Assembly: GCF_000702945.1 (NCBI RefSeq)
Contig: NZ_JNLE01000003.1
Location: 848,001-912,000 of the forward strand
DNA: 64,000 bases
Direction: 5' to 3'
Origin: Clostridium sp. KNHs205
GTDB taxonomy: Bacteria > Bacillota > Clostridia > Lachnospirales > Lachnospiraceae
Shown here: piece by piece, positions 63,041 through 64,000 of the stretch
Numbering within the stretch: position 1 is the first letter of the stretch
Layout: every line of letters begins with the position of its first letter
Notes under the pieces: model-generated
The model's input: only the letters and a program-made list of their open reading frames with translations
The model's database searches: none
What the model was told of the DNA's origin: nothing
Program-made: the position numbers and the translations under genes

Positions 63041-64000
63041 ATGCTTAGAAGTACTGCTGTTAAGGCATCCTTGTGTACTGCTGCGCTGCTCTTTTCGTTG
63101 GGAATGGGAGTGAAGGCTCAGGCAGCAGAGGGTGCATCAGATGTTGGTTTGGCAGGTATTATGCCTGCGCTGGATAATTATTATGTAGCTACAGCCACTG
63201 AGGAGAAAGGCGAAGCAGAACAATTACTTGAAACATTGGTAAAACAAAAGGACGAGCCAAGCAGCAGTGAAGTGGAAAAAGTGAAATCACCTTACGAAAA
63301 CTTAGGAATATCCATAGCCAATGACTATGTTAATATTCGAAAGGAACCCAATACCGACAGTGAAATAGTCGGTAAGCTCTACAGGGGATGTGCCACAGAC
63401 ATCCTGGCAACAAAAGGCGAATGGGTAAAGATAAAATCCGGTAAGGTCAAAGGATATATCAAATCAGAATTTCTTGCAATTGGTGAAGAAGCTGAGAAGC
63501 AGGTAGATGAATTTGCAGATAAGTATGCTACTGTTGATACAGAAACATTATTTGTAAGGGAAAAGCCCGGAACAGATAACGCCATAACAACTATGATACC
63601 ATACGGAGAATCCTATTACGTACTCAAAGAATATAATGATTGGGTTAAAGTTGAAATTGATGAAGGCGAAACCGGTTATGTATCAAAAGATTTCATTAAG
63701 TTGGATGTAAAATTCAAATATGCTATTTCTATAGAAGAAGAGATGGCCAAGATTGCTGCAGAAGAGGCAGCCAAGAAGGCAGAAGCTGAAAGACTTGAAC
63801 AATTAGCAAGAGATAAAGAAGCTGAGAGACAGAGACAAGCGGCAGCTAATGCAGCAGCCAACTCCAACAAGAGTAATAGTTCCAAGGATTCAAGCTCCTC
63901 GAATTCTGGCTCTTCTAACTCAAGCTCATCAAACTCAAGTTCTTCAAATAATTCCGCATCAGGTTCAGGAAGCGGAAGCACAATAGCAAATTACGCATTA
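63041..64000 (+). CDS. Secreted SH3-domain protein, probable NlpC/P60 hydrolase (3' end outside window)
   Basis: 320 codons are open to the window end. A signal peptide (about residues 1-28, ending AQA) is followed by two bacterial SH3 domains: one with VNIRKEPNTDSEIVGKLYRG (about residues 99-118) and one with LFVREKPGTDNAITTMIPYG (about 170-189). Then come an Ala/Glu/Arg coiled coil (about 230-270) and a Ser/Asn-rich linker. The last visible residues, GSGSTIANYAL, look like the entry of an NlpC/P60 peptidase domain. It likely cleaves peptidoglycan stem peptides. It starts with ATG after AAGGAGG (63023-63029). The catalytic part cannot be seen. Confidence 0.82.
   Translation, partial: MLRSTAVKASLCTAALLFSLGMGVKAQAAEGASDVGLAGIMPALDNYYVATATEEKGEAEQLLETLVKQKDEPSSSEVEKVKSPYENLGISIANDYVNIRKEPNTDSEIVGKLYRGCATDILATKGEWVKIKSGKVKGYIKSEFLAIGEEAEKQVDEFADKYATVDTETLFVREKPGTDNAITTMIPYGESYYVLKEYNDWVKVEIDEGETGYVSKDFIKLDVKFKYAISIEEEMAKIAAEEAAKKAEAERLEQLARDKEAERQRQAAANAAANSNKSNSSKDSSSSNSGSSNSSSSNSSSSNNSASGSGSGSTIANYAL

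Noticed and set aside
1..64000. tRNA, rRNA or CRISPR loci
   Set aside because: Scanning the intergenic gaps showed no cloverleaf with GTTCRANNC, no rRNA-like sequence and no regularly spaced repeats.

Overview
The window looks like the chromosome of a low-GC, motile, endospore-forming anaerobe of the Clostridia, most likely a Lachnospiraceae relative. This is inferred from A+T-rich intergenic DNA with consensus sigma-A promoters, two spoIIID loci, mbl with flagellar rod genes, an adenosylcobalamin-dependent ribonucleotide reductase, rubrerythrin-like ferritin and Clostridia-type ribosomal operons. No database search was possible, so the species is not assigned.

Layout. 0-4 kb: an unknown partial gene, cysK, an acyl-CoA thioesterase, an intact spoIIID, a NusG-domain-II membrane protein and a ferritin-like protein. 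3.98-12.15 kb: an 8.17-kb element that splits a second spoIIID gene. The 5' half of that gene (3875-3992) and its 3' half (12162-12313) are separated by two copies of a 12-bp direct repeat. The element carries a DUF3791/DUF3990 pair, a small conserved-looking gene, a CorA-type transporter, an NCS2 purine permease, a group II intron, a 55-aa gene overlapping a SpoIVCA-like large serine recombinase, and an XRE repressor. Recombination between the repeats would join the halves exactly in frame and give an 89-aa SpoIIID. This is the architecture of the sigK skin element, here in a different mother-cell regulator, and it is the most striking observation in the window.

12.6-19.6 kb: a flavin-based extracellular electron transfer (FLEET) locus: membrane-extended NADH dehydrogenase (Ndh2), polyprenyl synthase (DmkB) and UbiA prenyltransferase (DmkA) for a quinone, a twin-domain flavinylated lipoprotein (PplA type), an ApbE/FmnB lipoprotein and an ECF-S-like membrane protein (EetB/FmnA). 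Electrons would pass from NADH via the quinone to covalently bound FMN outside the cell. The NusG-II protein at 2.8 kb may be a detached partner.

20.0-42.9 kb: a LacI regulator, then the information-processing block rpmG-secE-nusG-rplKA-rplJL-rpoBC and rpsL-rpsG-fusA-tuf, with L1- and L10-type leaders. A second, almost identical group II intron sits between rplL and rpoB. An NrdR-box-controlled class II ribonucleotide reductase and a small membrane protein separate rpoC from rpsL.

42.9-49 kb: accessory genes: an AraC regulator divergent from a siderophore-binding lipoprotein, a LuxR regulator divergent from glycerol dehydrogenase, and a Sel1-repeat protein. 49.5-52.7 kb: mbl and three flagellar rod genes, without the spoIIID that precedes mbl in Bacillus subtilis. 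53-64 kb: recD2, a nucleotidyltransferase-comFC-yvyF operon, cvfB and an acyl-ACP thioesterase on the minus strand, ridA, a methyltransferase, a CPBP protease, trxB, and the start of a secreted SH3-domain protein that runs off the window. I saw no tRNA, rRNA or CRISPR array.
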